Positions 30,603 through 39,885 are shown, numbered from the stretch's first letter. The stretch: DNA of 64,000 nt from Candidatus Sungiibacteriota bacterium (GCA_016186145.1 JACPMF010000009.1:46025-110024), one strand, 5' to 3'. The notes: generated from the sequence alone by a model not told the origin. Numbers and translations are program-made.

Positions 30603-31684
30603 CCGCTTCAATAAACTCGTCCAACTCCCCCCCAAGCACCTTATCAACCTGGGATGTCTCGATTCCGGTCCGATGATCTTTTACCAACTGATATGGGTGA
30701 ATAACGTAGGAACGGATTTGGCTGCCCCACTCAATCGCGGCAATCTCTCCTTTTAGCTTAGCCGCTTCCTGCTCTTGGGCTTTTACTTTCGCCCGATAAA
30801 GCTTTGCCCGAAGCATCTCAAGCGCGATCTCTCGATTCCGTTCTTGCGACCTCTCCGATTGTACCGCAACCTGGGTGCCGCTCGGAAGATGCGTAATACG
30901 CACGGCGGTTTCCCGTTTTTGCACATTCTGGCCGCCCGGACCGGAAGATCGGAAAAAATCTGTTTTTAATTCATCCGGTTTCAATTCTACTTCTTCCGGC
31001 CTAACCAGTTCAGGCATAACTTCGACCAGCGCAAAAGACGTGTGGCGAAGCGAACGCGCTGAAAATGGAGAAATGCGCACCAGCCGATGTACTCCGGTTT
31101 CTCTTTTAAGCCAACCGTAACTGTAAGCGCCGCTCATCAACACGGAAACATTTTTAATTCCCCACCCGGCCGGTCCGGACATTTCTCCCCAATGTTCATG
31201 CAAAACCTTCGTTTTGAACTTCTTCCGCTCGGCAAATCTCATATACATCCGTAAAAGCATTGCCGCCCAGTCTTCAGCATCCTTCCCGCCTGCCCCGGAA
31301 AAAATTGAAAGAACCGCATTGCCCGCATCATACGGACCGTTAAAACGCTTTTCTGCCTCAAAAGAGCGCCACTCGCGTTCGAGAGAAAAAAGCCGCGCGC
31401 CTATCTCTTCTTGAAACGAAGAATCTCCGCCCCCGACTTCAAAAAGCTCTTTCAGCGTATCAACTTCCGAGAAAAAACGCTCGCACTCTCCCGCTTTTCG
31501 TTTTAAAACTGCAAGTTCTTCGGATTTTTTTTGCGCGTACTCGCGATTCTTCCAAAAATCCGGCTGCGCCATTTCTCCTTCAACTTCCGAAATCTGTCTC
31601 TTTATTCCGGCAATATCAAAGACGGTCCGCCATATGGCGGACTTTATCTGCTAACGCCGCAATCCGGTCGCGAAGTTCATCCAT
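30589..31684 (-). CDS. prfB: peptide chain release factor 2 with programmed +1 frameshift
   Basis: Two joined frames. Frame 1: ATG at 31684, MDELRDRIAALADKVRHMAD then R-L and in-frame TGA (31616-31618). The shift site is CTT-TGA; skipping the T gives DIAGIKRQISEVEGEMAQPDFW and the rest of RF2. The GPGGQNV peptidyl-hydrolysis motif is present. Total about 364 residues, normal for RF2. This is the autoregulatory frameshift known from E. coli prfB, so UGA is a stop here. A perfect 18-bp palindrome (GTCCGCCATATGGCGGAC, 31625-31642) lies just upstream of the slip codon, and its GGCGGA could act as the stimulatory internal Shine-Dalgarno. Confidence 0.94.
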
Positions 31685-31740
31685 ACTTTTTATCATAGCA
31701 GGAAAATGGTAAATATTCAAGCGTAAATCGTATATATATA

Positions 31741-31770
31741 TTGACGGCGTTGGGCGGAATGTGCTAAATA
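31741..31770 (+). promoter_or_regulatory. sigma70-type promoter
   Basis: TTGACG - 18 nt - TAAATA, upstream of the PDZ-protein gene. Confidence 0.6.
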
Positions 31771-31831
31771 ACTTAAGGTGGGCGGTTTGCCTTTGCAGTT
31801 TATTTCTTTGAAAACCTAAAGGAGGATGAGG

Positions 31832-32581
31832 ATGATGAAAAGGGCTTTTTTTGTCACTATGGGCGCCTTGATCTTAATGCTTTTCTCCGGAATCTATGTC
31901 TTTGACGTTGCGAGTGCCCAGCCGGCTACTTCTGAAAACCAAGAAACGAAGAGCGCAAAAGAATTATTAAAAGAATATTTATTTGACAGAACACTGACTT
32001 CTGCACAAAAAGACGCGCAATACCTCCTCAGCCTCATTGACAACTCAGATTTCGGGCCTTTTACGGGTATTGGGGTTTTACTTTCACAGCCCGGCGACAA
32101 TGAAGTACCGCAGGCCGTAATCTTGGATGTTTTTATGGATCGCCCGGCAGCCAAAGCCGGTCTTCGGCGAGGCGATGTTATTCTTTCAGTCAACGGCAGA
32201 CCTGTTTCTTCCGCCAAAGAGATGGTAAAAGAGGTCCGCGGAGACAACTCTGTGGGCCGAACCGTTACTCTTGAAGTTGGCCGAAGAGGCACAAAAGTAA
32301 CTGTTACAATGACAACCGCTCTCGTCCGCGGGGATCGCCGTCCGGAGGCCGCACGCCTTCGTGAGACGATCGCTAGACAAAGCGAAATAATTCTTGAGGA
32401 TATGAAGAATTCTTTCGCTAGGGCGGTCGAGCTTGGCATCGAGCTTAAGGCGGAAGATACACGAGCAAAGATTCTAGTGCTTGATTTACTCGACGCTTAT
32501 GATAAATGGTACACGGAAAAAATGGATGCTATCAACAACCTTTACAATCCCGGCCTTACAATCCTTTACAATTCCAAATAG
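31832..32581 (+). CDS. exported PDZ-domain protein
   Basis: 249 residues. Signal peptide MMKRAFFVTMGALILMLFSG followed by IYVFDVASAQ (cleavage likely after ASA). Then a helical region and a PDZ domain (about 75-160) with GIGVLL, VFMDRPAAKAGLRRGDVILSV, NGRPVSSAKEM and VTLEVGRRG, as in HtrA/CtpA proteins but with no protease domain. C-terminal helical tail. AAAGGAGG sets the start at 31832 or 31835; the ATG at 31826 is too close. Likely a secreted or periplasmic-side scaffold; partner unknown. Confidence 0.82.
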   Translation: MMKRAFFVTMGALILMLFSGIYVFDVASAQPATSENQETKSAKELLKEYLFDRTLTSAQKDAQYLLSLIDNSDFGPFTGIGVLLSQPGDNEVPQAVILDVFMDRPAAKAGLRRGDVILSVNGRPVSSAKEMVKEVRGDNSVGRTVTLEVGRRGTKVTVTMTTALVRGDRRPEAARLRETIARQSEIILEDMKNSFARAVELGIELKAEDTRAKILVLDLLDAYDKWYTEKMDAINNLYNPGLTILYNSK

Positions 32582-32602
32582 TGGTTCTTTTTGGTAGGAT
32601 AT

Positions 32603-32635
32603 CCCGCACTGTTCTCTGGTGCGGTCTTTTATTTC
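32603..32635 (+). terminator. intrinsic terminator
   Basis: CCGCAC-TGTTCTCTG-GTGCGG then TCTTTTATTTC, overlapping the stop of the convergent fusion gene. Confidence 0.8.
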
Positions 32636-34377
32636 AAAAATTTTGTTTTCGCCCCGTTGTGTTCCTCAAGAGTTTTTGAAAAAATCGTGCGCCCGTCTGG
32701 CGCCGAGAGATAGTAAAGATATGAAGACGGTTTAGGAAATATCGCCGCGCGTACCGCCGAAAGTCCGGGGTTCGCAATCGGACCAGGCGGGAGACCGCGA
32801 TATTTGTATGTGTTGTAAAGGGAATCAATAGCGAGTTCCTCAAGCGAAACCTTTACCGAACGCTTCCCGGTAACATAAGAAACCGTTGCATCCACCTGCA
32901 ACCCGATTCCCAACCCCAGCCGCTTCCATAAAATCCCGGAAACGAGCGCCCTGTCTTCATCGGAAACAACTTCTTTTTCAATAAGCGATGCTATGGTTAA
33001 AATTTCGTAAAGCGTTTTCTTTTGACGCATAATTTCACCCCGAAGCTCTGGGGTTATTTTTTTATCAAAGTTTTCAAGCATTTTTACCACTATCTCTTCT
33101 GCGGAAGTACTGCGAAAAATCCGATAGGTATCCGGAAAAAGATATCCTTCCAGATTCGCGCCCGCAGGGCGATCTCCAAGAAACAGAAACCGGTCAACCA
33201 TCCTTCCCGGCAGGCTGTTCGCCTCGCGAAATTCACGGGGACTTCCGACAACACCAAAAAAAGCGTCTTTGCTAACAATCTCTTGCGTTTCAAAATAACC
33301 CGCAATATCTTGCAAGTTCCACCCTTCCGGGATTGTGATGGTAACTTCATTTGCAAACCGCTCGCCGGACTGAAGCCGACTTGTAATTTCCGGAATCGTC
33401 GCGCCCTTTTCAAATTGATATCGCCCGTACTGTAGCATGCCCGCTTTTCCGCTCATCTCCACCCAAACAATAAAAAGCCACTCGGAGCGCACAAGCCCGT
33501 TCTTTTTAAGCAGTCCGGCGATTTGCCGAATCCCCGCGCCTTCCGGGATTTCAATTTCTACTTTTCGCGCTTTCAGGGTAACGGGGGCAAGAGTTACATA
33601 AGTAATGAAACTGAAAAACAAACTGATCACAAAAAGAATAATCGGCAAGCGGTAACACCCCTTTGCGGCTTTCTGCAATATTTTGCCACCCGGTTCAATA
33701 GTCTGAACTATTGAACCAGATGATTCTTTGCTTATGTTTTTATGGTTGGCGACCAGAGGGACGAAAGAAAAACCCGGGAACTCTTCTTCTTTCCATTCCG
33801 CATCCGACACTTTTGTAAACCTCCAAATTGACCCGCCAATTGGCGCAACTATTTTCCCACCGACCTTCAGCGCATCACGCCAAAGGGTAGGAATATCTTT
33901 GCTTGCAGTCGCACCGGCGATAATTTTGTCAAACGACCCCTCTGCCGGAACCACGGAGGTTGCATCTTCACAAAATATCCTTGCGCGATCTTCCGAAAAA
34001 TATTTTTTGAGATTATTTTTTCCAAATTCGCAAAGCTTCTGTATCCGCTCTACGCCCACCACCCGCCCCGATAAACCAACAAGTTCTGCAAGGAGCGCCG
34101 TAACCCACCCCGATCCTGATCCTATATCTAAAACCTTCTCCCCGAGTCGCGGATCTAAAAGCTCGAGCATGAATGCAACGGTCAGGGGCTGAGAAATCGT
34201 CTGTCCTTCGCCTATCGGCAGGGGATAATTGCCGTATGGCTTGTCTTTATATTCCGGTGAAACAAAATCTTTGCGATCAACCGCCTTGAACGCCTCAATA
34301 ATCCGGGGCGTTTTGAGATAGCCGGAAGAGTTCAGCTCTTCAACAAGTTTTTGCCAGCGCTCGTCCATATCCTTCAT
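32629..34377 (-). CDS. fusion: protein-L-isoaspartate O-methyltransferase + MltG-type transglycosylase
   Basis: 582 residues from MKDMDERWQK. Residues 1 to about 220 are a PCMT: DFVSPEYKDKPYGNYPLPIG, GEGQTISQPLTVAFMLELL, and the SAM motif VLDIGSGSGWVTALL. After a short linker, LPIILFVISLFFSFITYV is a membrane anchor, followed by MltG/YceG: VEIEIPEGAGIRQIAGLL (LysM-like), EGYLFPDTYRI, the catalytic-Glu region IASLIEKEVVSDED, and the C-terminal YRGLPPGPIANPGLSAVRAA. The two are normally separate proteins. At the junction lies a hairpin (33692-33717) translated in-frame, suggesting two genes joined across a former intergenic palindrome. Confidence 0.87.
   Translation of the reverse strand: MKDMDERWQKLVEELNSSGYLKTPRIIEAFKAVDRKDFVSPEYKDKPYGNYPLPIGEGQTISQPLTVAFMLELLDPRLGEKVLDIGSGSGWVTALLAELVGLSGRVVGVERIQKLCEFGKNNLKKYFSEDRARIFCEDATSVVPAEGSFDKIIAGATASKDIPTLWRDALKVGGKIVAPIGGSIWRFTKVSDAEWKEEEFPGFSFVPLVANHKNISKESSGSIVQTIEPGGKILQKAAKGCYRLPIILFVISLFFSFITYVTLAPVTLKARKVEIEIPEGAGIRQIAGLLKKNGLVRSEWLFIVWVEMSGKAGMLQYGRYQFEKGATIPEITSRLQSGERFANEVTITIPEGWNLQDIAGYFETQEIVSKDAFFGVVGSPREFREANSLPGRMVDRFLFLGDRPAGANLEGYLFPDTYRIFRSTSAEEIVVKMLENFDKKITPELRGEIMRQKKTLYEILTIASLIEKEVVSDEDRALVSGILWKRLGLGIGLQVDATVSYVTGKRSVKVSLEELAIDSLYNTYKYRGLPPGPIANPGLSAVRAAIFPKPSSYLYYLSAPDGRTIFSKTLEEHNGAKTKFLK
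33692..33717. repeat. hairpin at the Pcm-MltG junction
   Basis: GGTTCAATAGT-CTGA-ACTATTGAACC, exact 11-bp arms, translated within the fusion. Confidence 0.85.
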
Positions 34378-34403
34378 CGTAATTGAAAAATGCGCTGAAG
34401 CAA

Positions 34404-34430
34404 ACAAAAACGCCCCAAGGAAGGGGGCGC
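34404..34430 (-). terminator. intrinsic terminator
   Basis: GCGCCCCC-TTCC-TTGGGGCG then TTTTTGTTTG on the minus strand, 10 bp past the stop of the 683-residue gene. Confidence 0.85.
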
Positions 34431-34439
34431 AAGTAGGTT

Positions 34440-36491
34440 TTACTTATTCTCCAACGATTTGAGCTGCTCTACACCGAGTCCGCTAATAAATTCATTGAGG
34501 ATAACAAGGTTATCAATGCGAGGCTTCGACCGCTTGGCGCCATAGAACGCGCTCTCGGTCATGAAAATCCGCCCCTTCCTCGAAAGAATGCGCAGAAACC
34601 CGACGCCCTGATCAACAACCTTCATCTTATGACGCTCGAAGTTCGAGCCGTGCTTAATCGTACCGATTTGCTGGACCACGCACTGACCGAACGCCATGTC
34701 CCATTCTTCTACGTTTTCAGAAACATGGAAGTTTCCGCCTATTGCCACCTGACAACCCTGAAGTTTTGCGTAAGCCAGCATTTGTTGAGGTCGAATAGAG
34801 GTTGTTAGAGTGCGAGACATGTGCGGATGCTGTACTGAAACCTTAAGGCCGGACGACAAAGTGAAAATTTCCTGCCGGTTAACCTTTTCCTCCACGACAT
34901 CTCCGACCGAAGCGTGAGAGAAGCCGCACTTGGCAAGATGCCTCTCAATATTTTCCGTAAGAAACTGGACAAGCGTCATGTGAAAAAGCTCTAGTGGTTC
35001 ATTTCCGAGTTCGGCCTCCCACAGATCGTGGTTACCAAGAATGTAGTAAAAGATAATCAGCGCTGAAGTAACCATATCATGTAATTCGTTTTTATTTGGT
35101 TTCCTCTTGCCGTGCTTTTTAAGCAATCCGCCAAAGCGCTCGACGAAGACCTTGAACATGACGGTGCCAACAAGATGGGCGGCAAACTTTTCCTGAACCG
35201 AGTTGTTCATACCGGCAATAATTTCGCCCTTCTTCATCAAATCATGCTTCAAGCCCTCTTTTGTGTCTCCCGCATCCACCAGAACAGTGGCGCCGCGCTT
35301 CAAAATGATTTCGGGAAGTTCATTAACAAAAAAATCATAGTCGGTCTCGACAGAGCCGGCGTGCAAGCAGGCAAACGAAACAATGCGGTCTTCCGCCCAA
35401 GGTCCGGAACCAAGCGAGTATTTCAGATTGTTTTGAATCCAGTGCGGATCGAAGAAATACTTTTTGCCGGGCTTCTGAACAAGGCCCGGCCAATTCCCTT
35501 GACCCTTCTTCCCAAGAAGCCGAGCAAGCTCTTCTTCCACTTCTTCTCTCGGAACATCTTTCAAGAAATATTTGAACATGCCCGGCGTTGCCATGCCGCG
35601 GTTTTTCAAAACCTCGACAATCCGCTTTTGGAGCAACGAGGCGTCCTCTGGAGGAATGATAAAGGAAAGCTCCTCGGCAACGATGTCTTTAAGACTGTAG
35701 TTCCTCCAAAGCGGCGGCTCGCCGTCCGAAGGAAACTCCATGACACAGAAACCAATCTGGTTTTCCGCGACACGAACCTCTTCGATGCGTGACGCATTCG
35801 GTACCGAAGTATACCGGAACGGCAATTCACCCTTCGGCTTATGGATGCTCGAACCGAAACAACCGACTGCGAAAATAAACGGCGGTTTCTGGGTTGTCTG
35901 TCGGATTTTATCCTTAATTACCCGCTCAACGGTCGTTGAATAGTAATCGCCACGAAGCCATACGGCCTTGCGCGGAGTTAAAACCCAAATATCTTTGTCA
36001 ACATACTTCACAAGGAACCGGTCGCCGCCCGCGTTCCACACACGAATGTCCGGCCGAAGCTCGCCAAGATGCTGGGCGACGATTTCTCCGGATGCGCCGT
36101 CGAATGCCGGGCTCGTAGTGATAAACAAGTCTACGGCCTTTTCCTTCTTCGGATCTTCGGGGTCGGGAATAGTGAAGGTAGGGATAACCACGGCAAGATC
36201 TTGAGCAAGGGTCTCCAAAAATTGCTCTTCAAGAGTGCGCTTTCTCTCGGCGCGTTCCGCCGGAGAAAGGCGAAGGCCTTTCAGCGTGTCCTTTATGAAC
36301 TCTTTCTGTCTTTCCTTTAGAAGCTTTTCGTAGACAACACCGCCGGCGAGGATATTGTAATGCGTATGTTCATAACGCCGTATAATTTCCGCGATGACGT
36401 CAATGAGCGGCTTGCGAAACCCTTCCGAGAAATAATCGATGCGCGACAAAAAGCCGACCTTTTGAGGTTCCATCTTTTTCTTCGCAACCAT
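34440..36491 (-). CDS. large hypothetical protein with calcineurin-like phosphoesterase motifs
   Basis: 683 residues. AGAGGAGGATAT precedes the ATG. The C-terminal half carries metallophosphoesterase-like motifs in order: LVDAGDTKEG (GD motif), ILGNHDLWE (GNHD), HPHMSRTL and GGNFHVSE (G-x-x-H). The N-terminal third holds a helical basic region (LLKERQKEFIKDTLKGLRLS) and a segment LFITTSPAFDGASGE; a central winged-helix-like stretch (VEVLKNRGMATPGMFKYFLK) is possible. No signal peptide. The substrate could be nucleic acid or cyclic nucleotides; unknown. Unusually large for such a genome. Confidence 0.7.
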   Translation of the reverse strand: MVAKKKMEPQKVGFLSRIDYFSEGFRKPLIDVIAEIIRRYEHTHYNILAGGVVYEKLLKERQKEFIKDTLKGLRLSPAERAERKRTLEEQFLETLAQDLAVVIPTFTIPDPEDPKKEKAVDLFITTSPAFDGASGEIVAQHLGELRPDIRVWNAGGDRFLVKYVDKDIWVLTPRKAVWLRGDYYSTTVERVIKDKIRQTTQKPPFIFAVGCFGSSIHKPKGELPFRYTSVPNASRIEEVRVAENQIGFCVMEFPSDGEPPLWRNYSLKDIVAEELSFIIPPEDASLLQKRIVEVLKNRGMATPGMFKYFLKDVPREEVEEELARLLGKKGQGNWPGLVQKPGKKYFFDPHWIQNNLKYSLGSGPWAEDRIVSFACLHAGSVETDYDFFVNELPEIILKRGATVLVDAGDTKEGLKHDLMKKGEIIAGMNNSVQEKFAAHLVGTVMFKVFVERFGGLLKKHGKRKPNKNELHDMVTSALIIFYYILGNHDLWEAELGNEPLELFHMTLVQFLTENIERHLAKCGFSHASVGDVVEEKVNRQEIFTLSSGLKVSVQHPHMSRTLTTSIRPQQMLAYAKLQGCQVAIGGNFHVSENVEEWDMAFGQCVVQQIGTIKHGSNFERHKMKVVDQGVGFLRILSRKGRIFMTESAFYGAKRSKPRIDNLVILNEFISGLGVEQLKSLENK

Positions 36492-36586
36492 ATATCCTCC
36501 TCTTTTTTATTTTCAAAGTACGATTATTTTAATCTATACATACTATAAAAAAACAATCAAGAGCTTCGTTTTGGAAAATAACAATG

Positions 36587-36608
36587 AAAAAAGGCCGCTC
36601 GGCGGCCA
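36587..36608 (-). terminator. intrinsic terminator
   Basis: GGCCGC-CGA-GCGGCC followed by TTTTTTCATTG on the minus strand. Confidence 0.88.
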
Positions 36609-36618
36609 GCAAAATGAA

Positions 36619-37013
36619 CTACGCAAGAACAACCACAAGAACTCCCAAGACGGTTAAAATGATACCAATAACTTTCTGCAGGGGCATTTCTTCTCCCCAA
36701 AAATACCACAGGATTGGCGCGCTAAAGACAAGGCATAAGCAAGAGCAAGGGCGCCAACCGGCCAGGAAACAAGGGTCACCAATCCGGACCAGTGCCACTT
36801 CCATGTTTTGATCGGCTCAAAACCAGTGACGACATTTAGCACTATAAAGGTGGTAAAAAATCCCAGAGACCCCCAGAAAAATAGTGATGCCGGATGCATC
36901 TTTTCCGAACCGGCATGACGTCCCATTTCAGCTCCCATTGGTCCGATAAGCCCCAACCCGAGACAAGCGATTAAAGCCAGAAGAACCGCCAACGGAAAGT
37001 TACTGCTTGGCAT
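36619..37013 (-). pseudogene. small EamA/DMT-family transporter gene with a frameshift
   Basis: First frame (ATG 37013, GGGAGGGCGC upstream) gives MPSSNFPLAVLLALIACLGL and three hydrophobic segments up to GALALAYALS; it then reads a non-hydrophobic tail and stops at 36654. The -1 frame from about 36745 gives SAPILWYFWGEEMPLQKVIG and ILTVLGVLVVVLA, the typical last helices of an EamA half-domain, stopping at 36619. Together they form one about 130-residue small DMT protein. A single lost base, a sequencing error or a recoding event all fit. Has its own terminator. Confidence 0.65.
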
Positions 37014-37057
37014 GCGCCCTCCCTTGTCTACGTTGGCACTTCAAAATCACTACTTTC

Positions 37058-37363
37058 TCAAGCCCCCACTCGTCCAGCCGTGAAATCCTTGGACCTCAAT
37101 GTTGCAAGAACGGCGATCTCACAAAATTCGCCACAACCAGCCAAAATTGAATCTCTTAGACGATTCGCAAGCTCAACATGCGTAAGACCCAAACGAACCA
37201 TTGCTTCGTCGAATTTCTCCTTAGTTTCCGGGGAAACGATTAGGACAAGCGGTTCTCCATTATGAACAGCAACGATGACTGAAGGCGACCAATTGCGGTC
37301 TACCCAAACAGGCTCAATACCAACGTATTTCTCAGCGCCAACAAGCACTTCTCGACCGCCCAT
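37058..37363 (-). CDS. hypothetical small protein, single-gene cassette
   Basis: 101 residues, unrecognised. Starts MGGREVLVGAEKYVGIEPVW; a beta-rich first half (PSVIVAVHNGEPLVLIV) and a helical second half with two Cys (ILAGCGEFCEIAVLATL). AAGGGGTGTATT precedes the ATG; promoter at 37411-37439. No membrane segment. Confidence 0.6.
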   Translation of the reverse strand: MGGREVLVGAEKYVGIEPVWVDRNWSPSVIVAVHNGEPLVLIVSPETKEKFDEAMVRLGLTHVELANRLRDSILAGCGEFCEIAVLATLRSKDFTAGRVGA

Positions 37364-37410
37364 AATACACCCCTTTTTGTTTTGTTAGGGAGCTTACTAC
37401 GATAAAACAA

Positions 37411-37439
37411 AGATAACACATTTAGTGTCATTTTGTCAA
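37411..37439 (-). promoter_or_regulatory. sigma70-type promoter
   Basis: Minus strand TTGACA - 17 nt - TTATCT, 48 bp before the ATG at 37363. Confidence 0.65.
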
Positions 37440-37464
37440 CATATCTCTTGGTACATTCAACCCC

Positions 37465-39102
37465 TTAGTTACTCCTTATTTTCGAGTTTCCTGCCGCCCT
37501 GATAAACTCCGTAAACAACGGATGCGGATTCATTGGACGCGATTTAAATTCCGGATGAAATTGAACACCCAGGAAAAACGGGTGTCCTTTTAGTTCCATT
37601 ATCTCCACAAGATTTCGCTCCGGATTCACGCCCGATACAACAAAATCTTTCTTCAAAAACCGCTGAATGTATTCATTATTTATCTCATAACGATGGCGAT
37701 GCCGCTCCATTACAAACTGCTTGCCATATGCTTTCCGGGCAAGAGTCCCCGCTTTCAGTTCGCACCCGTAAGCGCCAAGCCGCATTGTCCCGCCGATCCT
37801 CCGTTCACGGATGTTCGCGAGCTGTTCCGGCATCGTGTGCACAACGGGATATTTTGTTTTCTCGTTAACCTCGGTTGTATGCGCACCTTTCATGCCGCAA
37901 ACATTTCTCGCAAACTCGACCGCGGCAAGCTGAAGGCCGTAGCAAAGTCCCAAAAACGGAACTTTGTTTTTCCGACAAAACTCTATGGCCCTTAATTTTC
38001 CTTCAACACCCCTTGCGCCAAAGCCGCCGGGAACTATTATGCCGTGATATTCAGAAAGTTCTTTTAGCGCCCGCCGATTTTTTTCGTATTTTTCTGCGTC
38101 AAGCCATGAAATTTCAGGCGCCCGATTTAAACCCCATCCTGCATGCTTAACCGCCTCGATCACAGAGATGTACGAATCGGAGAGCGTAAAATCGCCCGTG
38201 CCAAAATACTTGCCGACAATCGCTATTTTGACTGTTTTTCGCAGGCGCCGGATTTTCCGCGCGAAATTGTACCACCCGCGAAGATTCCGCTTACGCGGCC
38301 GCAGCTCAAACTTTTCAAAAATACGCTCCCCCAATTTATCTTTTTCAAAATTCACCGGGACTTCGTAAATGGATTTTACGTCAGGGGCGGAAATAACATC
38401 GCGTTCCGAGAAAATGTTGCAGTTTAGCATCAACTTTCTTTTTCGCGGCTCATCGAGCGGAACTGCGGATCGCGCAATAATAATATCCGGCTGAATTCCG
38501 GCCGCATTCATAGAACGCACTGCGTGCTGGGTTGGTTTAGTTTTCATCTCGCCGATCATGCTCGGAATCGGCAGATAAGAAACAAGAATAAAAACAACAT
38601 TCTTCGGCTCTTTCAAGTGCATCATGCGCCCGGCCTCAAGAAAAAGAATGTTTTGATACTCGCCAACCGTGCCGCCGACCTCAACGATGGTGAAATCCGC
38701 TTTTGCTTTTTTGCTGGCACGTTCCAGTCGGGCAATAACTTCCAAAGGGATATGCGGCACAACCTCTACCTGTTTTCCGCCGTAACCCAAATTGCGTTCC
38801 CTATCAATCACGGTTTGATACACCAAGCCGGTGGTCATATAGTTGTCCTGCGGAATGTTTTCTCCCAAAAATCTTTCGTAATTTCCTATGTCCTGATCGC
38901 ATTCTTTGCCATCCTCGGTCACAAAAACTTCGCCGTGTTCGGTTGGATTCATGGTTCCCGCATCAACATTAATGTACGGATCAATTTTTACAGCGGTCAC
39001 CCGAAAACCGTATCCCTTGAGAATACGGGCAATGGAGGCGGTCGCGACGCCCTTCCCAACGCCGGAAACGACACCGCCACAGACAAAAACGTAACGAGTC
39101 AT
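37465..39102 (-). CDS. pyrG: CTP synthase
   Basis: 545 residues, the standard length. Aminates UTP to CTP. N-terminal synthetase domain: YVFVCGGVVSGVGKGVATAS (P-loop), KIDPYINVDAGTMNPTEHGEV, IVEVGGTVGEYQN; C-terminal class I glutaminase: GGFGARGVEGK, nucleophile Cys in FLGLCYGLQLAAVEFAR, and the catalytic HPEF near the end. Its ATG overlaps the stop of the upstream gene (ATGA). Confidence 0.97.
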   Translation of the reverse strand: MTRYVFVCGGVVSGVGKGVATASIARILKGYGFRVTAVKIDPYINVDAGTMNPTEHGEVFVTEDGKECDQDIGNYERFLGENIPQDNYMTTGLVYQTVIDRERNLGYGGKQVEVVPHIPLEVIARLERASKKAKADFTIVEVGGTVGEYQNILFLEAGRMMHLKEPKNVVFILVSYLPIPSMIGEMKTKPTQHAVRSMNAAGIQPDIIIARSAVPLDEPRKRKLMLNCNIFSERDVISAPDVKSIYEVPVNFEKDKLGERIFEKFELRPRKRNLRGWYNFARKIRRLRKTVKIAIVGKYFGTGDFTLSDSYISVIEAVKHAGWGLNRAPEISWLDAEKYEKNRRALKELSEYHGIIVPGGFGARGVEGKLRAIEFCRKNKVPFLGLCYGLQLAAVEFARNVCGMKGAHTTEVNEKTKYPVVHTMPEQLANIRERRIGGTMRLGAYGCELKAGTLARKAYGKQFVMERHRHRYEINNEYIQRFLKKDFVVSGVNPERNLVEIMELKGHPFFLGVQFHPEFKSRPMNPHPLFTEFIRAAGNSKIRSN

Positions 39103-39707
39103 ATTATTTTGGAAAAAATGATTTTTACGCTAACAACATCAGAATTCCTTTTCTCCCTTCGTACTTCTTGATTTGTTTTTTTAAATCTGTCGCGGATTTT
39201 ATTTGCAATTTTTTGTGCAAGCTGGTTTTCTGAAGTTTCAACACGGAGGCTGTCTCCTTTTGTCTCAATTTTTATGATGCGATCCATCGGATCGCGGCGA
39301 TAACCGTGTTCACCGCTTCGCTCTATCAGACGAACAAGCTCTTGGCGGTTTTTAACCGGCACGTTTTCTATAACAACTTCCCCTTCGTACTGCTTGTTTT
39401 TGACCATTTGATGAAACGGGCACAGCTTGAAAGACAATTTCTTGTCTCCCGATAAATGTTTTCCGCCGAAGGCGGATCCCCGCCTGCTCGCCTCGCTGAA
39501 GCTCCGGCGAAGCGGGCCGGCCGGCATGGCGCCTCTGGCGGAGAAATCAACCAGCGAATGATGCCACGACTTATGAAAATACGCCTCGCCGCCATCGGGG
39601 CAAATAATATATTCGCGCCTTCCCGGCCCGAACTCCTGCTGGGCGTGCCGCGACTTCTGTTCTCTGAAACTGAATTTTTTTAAATCCCTACGATTTATTT
39701 TTGCCAT
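39099..39707 (-). CDS. zinc-ribbon-like hypothetical protein with in-frame palindromic insertion
   Basis: 202 residues. The core runs REYIICPDGGEAYFHKSWHH ... KLCPFHQMVKNKQYEGEVVI and an alpha/beta C-terminal half (RQELVRLIERSGEHGYRRDP, IKIETKGDSLRVETSE). The remaining Cys pair looks like a degenerate zinc ribbon. Residues about 55-86 (MPAGPLRRSFSEASRRG) are the translated GC-rich palindromic element (39468-39546), as in rluD. Sits in a tightly overlapping operon: 20-nt overlap with the membrane gene upstream and ATGA overlap with pyrG. NMD3-like zinc-ribbon similarity is only an impression. Confidence 0.7.
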   Translation of the reverse strand: MAKINRRDLKKFSFREQKSRHAQQEFGPGRREYIICPDGGEAYFHKSWHHSLVDFSARGAMPAGPLRRSFSEASRRGSAFGGKHLSGDKKLSFKLCPFHQMVKNKQYEGEVVIENVPVKNRQELVRLIERSGEHGYRRDPMDRIIKIETKGDSLRVETSENQLAQKIANKIRDRFKKTNQEVRREKRNSDVVSVKIIFSKII

Positions 39708-39885
39708 ATTTATTTTTCCAGCTTCGCACCTTATTCCAAAACAAAACGCGAACCCCCAGAAGTTCTAAGCCAATGAACGCTACCCAAGCAAACGGAACAA
39801 GCGGAAGTATAAGAGCAATAATACCAAAAATGACGAGAAAAATCCCGACGGCGCGCTTTATGATAATTTTAACCGAGGCCGTCAT
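39688..39885 (-). CDS. small membrane protein (PGPGW/DUF454-like)
   Basis: 65 residues from the ATG at 39885, which overlaps the permease TGA (ATGA). MTASVKIIIKRAVGIFLVIF is followed by GIIALILPLVPFAWVAFIGL and a basic tail VRSWKNKYGKNKS. The hydrophobic-P-x-x-P-hydrophobic layout resembles small PGPGW/DUF454 proteins. Function unknown; coupled to the upstream permease. Confidence 0.68.
   Translation of the reverse strand: MTASVKIIIKRAVGIFLVIFGIIALILPLVPFAWVAFIGLELLGVRVLFWNKVRSWKNKYGKNKS

Noticed and set aside
31600..31684. UGA recoding (genetic code 25)
   Set aside because: The in-frame TGA in prfB is at the canonical shift site, and other genes terminate normally at TGA.
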